Of a DNA stretch of 64,000 nt, positions 63,646 to 64,000 are shown one piece after another. Below the pieces are notes generated by a model. The model was not told the DNA's origin and searched no databases. It saw nothing but the letters and a program-made list of their open reading frames with translations. Source of the DNA: Sulfuricella denitrificans skB26 (GTDB taxonomy: Bacteria > Pseudomonadota > Gammaproteobacteria > Burkholderiales > Sulfuricellaceae); the NCBI RefSeq assembly GCF_000297055.2, contig NC_022357.1, forward strand, positions 2,634,501 through 2,698,500. The letters run 5' to 3'. Position numbers and translations under genes: made by a program. Numbering within the stretch: the stretch's first letter is position 1; the number at the start of each line of letters is the position of its first letter.

Positions 63646-63714
63646 CCAAACTGCAATTAATCAATACCTGCGTATCCGATTAACCAGGGGAAATACCGTG
63701 AATTTAAATGCGGT

Positions 63715-64000
63715 TCAGATGCGAGCGATGGATTTTAGGCGATCCTGATCGAGTAATTTCACCTGCCGCCGCTCAGTGGCCAGAAGACCGTCATCCTGAA
63801 AACGGGTGAACACCCGGCACACCGTTTCCTCGGCCATACCAAGGTAATTACCGATATCACTGCGAGACATGCTCAAATTGAATTGGGTAGGTGAATAACT
63901 GCGCCTCTGAAAGCGCCGTGACAGGCTTAACAAAAAAGTAGCTAGGCGCTCATCGGAATTTTTCTTGCCAAGGAGCAGCATCAGTTCCTGATTGTCGAGA
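63715..64000 (-). CDS. FNR/CRP-family regulator, C-terminal part (runs off the window)
   Basis: The frame is open through the window end, so this is the last 94 or so residues of a regulator. It continues LDNQELMLLLGKKNSDERLA, helical linker, then the CRP-type helix-turn-helix (MSRSDIGNYLGMAEETVCRVFTRFQDDGLL). The pattern (ETVCRVFTRF with E and R of the recognition helix) fits FNR/ANR and the TTGAT half-site. The iron-sulfur Cys would be in the missing N-terminal part. Proximity to ccoN supports a role as oxygen sensor. Confidence 0.88.
   Translation of the reverse strand, partial: LDNQELMLLLGKKNSDERLATFLLSLSRRFQRRSYSPTQFNLSMSRSDIGNYLGMAEETVCRVFTRFQDDGLLATERRQVKLLDQDRLKSIARI

Noticed and set aside
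62176-63660. 494-codon open frame antisense to ccoN
   Set aside because: Shadow of ccoN with His/Gln/Arg-rich composition and no recognisable domain.

Overview
The window looks like a chromosomal segment of a betaproteobacterium, most plausibly from the Nitrosomonadales (Sulfuricella/Gallionella-like). This is inferred from gene content and order: the TPR lipoprotein-lolB-ispE-tRNA-Gln-prs-rplY-pth-ychF block, miaB-phoH-ybeY-corC, ftsY-ftsE-ftsX-rpoH, and a full cbb3 oxidase cluster. Most DNA is GC-rich and densely coding. A stretch at about 25.8-27.5 kb is clearly more AT-rich and holds small secreted or membrane proteins of unknown role. No IS element, prophage, CRISPR array or rRNA operon was seen.

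Layout. 0-8.3 kb: a DUF4202 protein, a DUF599 membrane protein, a SulP transporter plus Pal-like lipoprotein operon, and an operon of Sel1 protein, cytochrome b561 and an OmpR-type two-component system. Direct repeats with 11-bp periodicity precede both operons and could bind the response regulator. 8.3-12.4 kb: corC, ybeY, phoH, miaB and tRNA-Met. 12.5-19.2 kb: a PilZ protein, an ECF sigma factor with its NrsF (DUF1109) anti-sigma factor and, divergently, a four-gene bufferin/oxazolin-type RiPP operon (Cys-repeat precursor, DUF692 MNIO oxidase, DUF2063 partner, DoxX), then a GAF/HD-GYP protein. 19.2-20.6 kb holds gene fossils, including a piece of a second nrsF. 20.6-30.7 kb: a second SulP transporter, a dicarboxylate symporter, the AT-rich patch, and a periplasmic methionine-sulfoxide repair operon (msrB-dipZ-msrA). 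30.9-38.6 kb: housekeeping genes. 38.9-42.6 kb: a GldA/GldF/GldG-like ABC system with a DUF4340 partner, then mutM. 43.8-47.1 kb: a PilZ protein and a bacterial dynamin. 47.1-54.8 kb: ferredoxin, coaD, rsmD, paired M16 peptidases, ftsY-ftsE-ftsX and rpoH. 54.8-64 kb: ccoS, ccoI, fixH, ccoG, ccoP, ccoQ, ccoO, ccoN and the C-terminal part of an FNR-type regulator.

The most interesting point is regulatory. The same promoter-like sequence, GTAACC-N16-CGAATA, with further shared flanking bases, occurs twice: upstream of the bufferin operon (14601-14628) and upstream of msrB-dipZ-msrA (27452-27479). It matches the motif I recall for SigF/NrsF-type ECF sigma factors, and sigF-nrsF lies beside the first copy. 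I infer a local SigF regulon that couples a copper/thiol RiPP with periplasmic methionine repair. Other sites read directly from sequence are a CIRCE operator lying exactly over the rpoH promoter and two FNR-type class II promoters (TTGAT-N4-GTCAG with a -10 centred 32 bp away) in front of ccoNOQP and ccoG-fixH-ccoI-ccoS.
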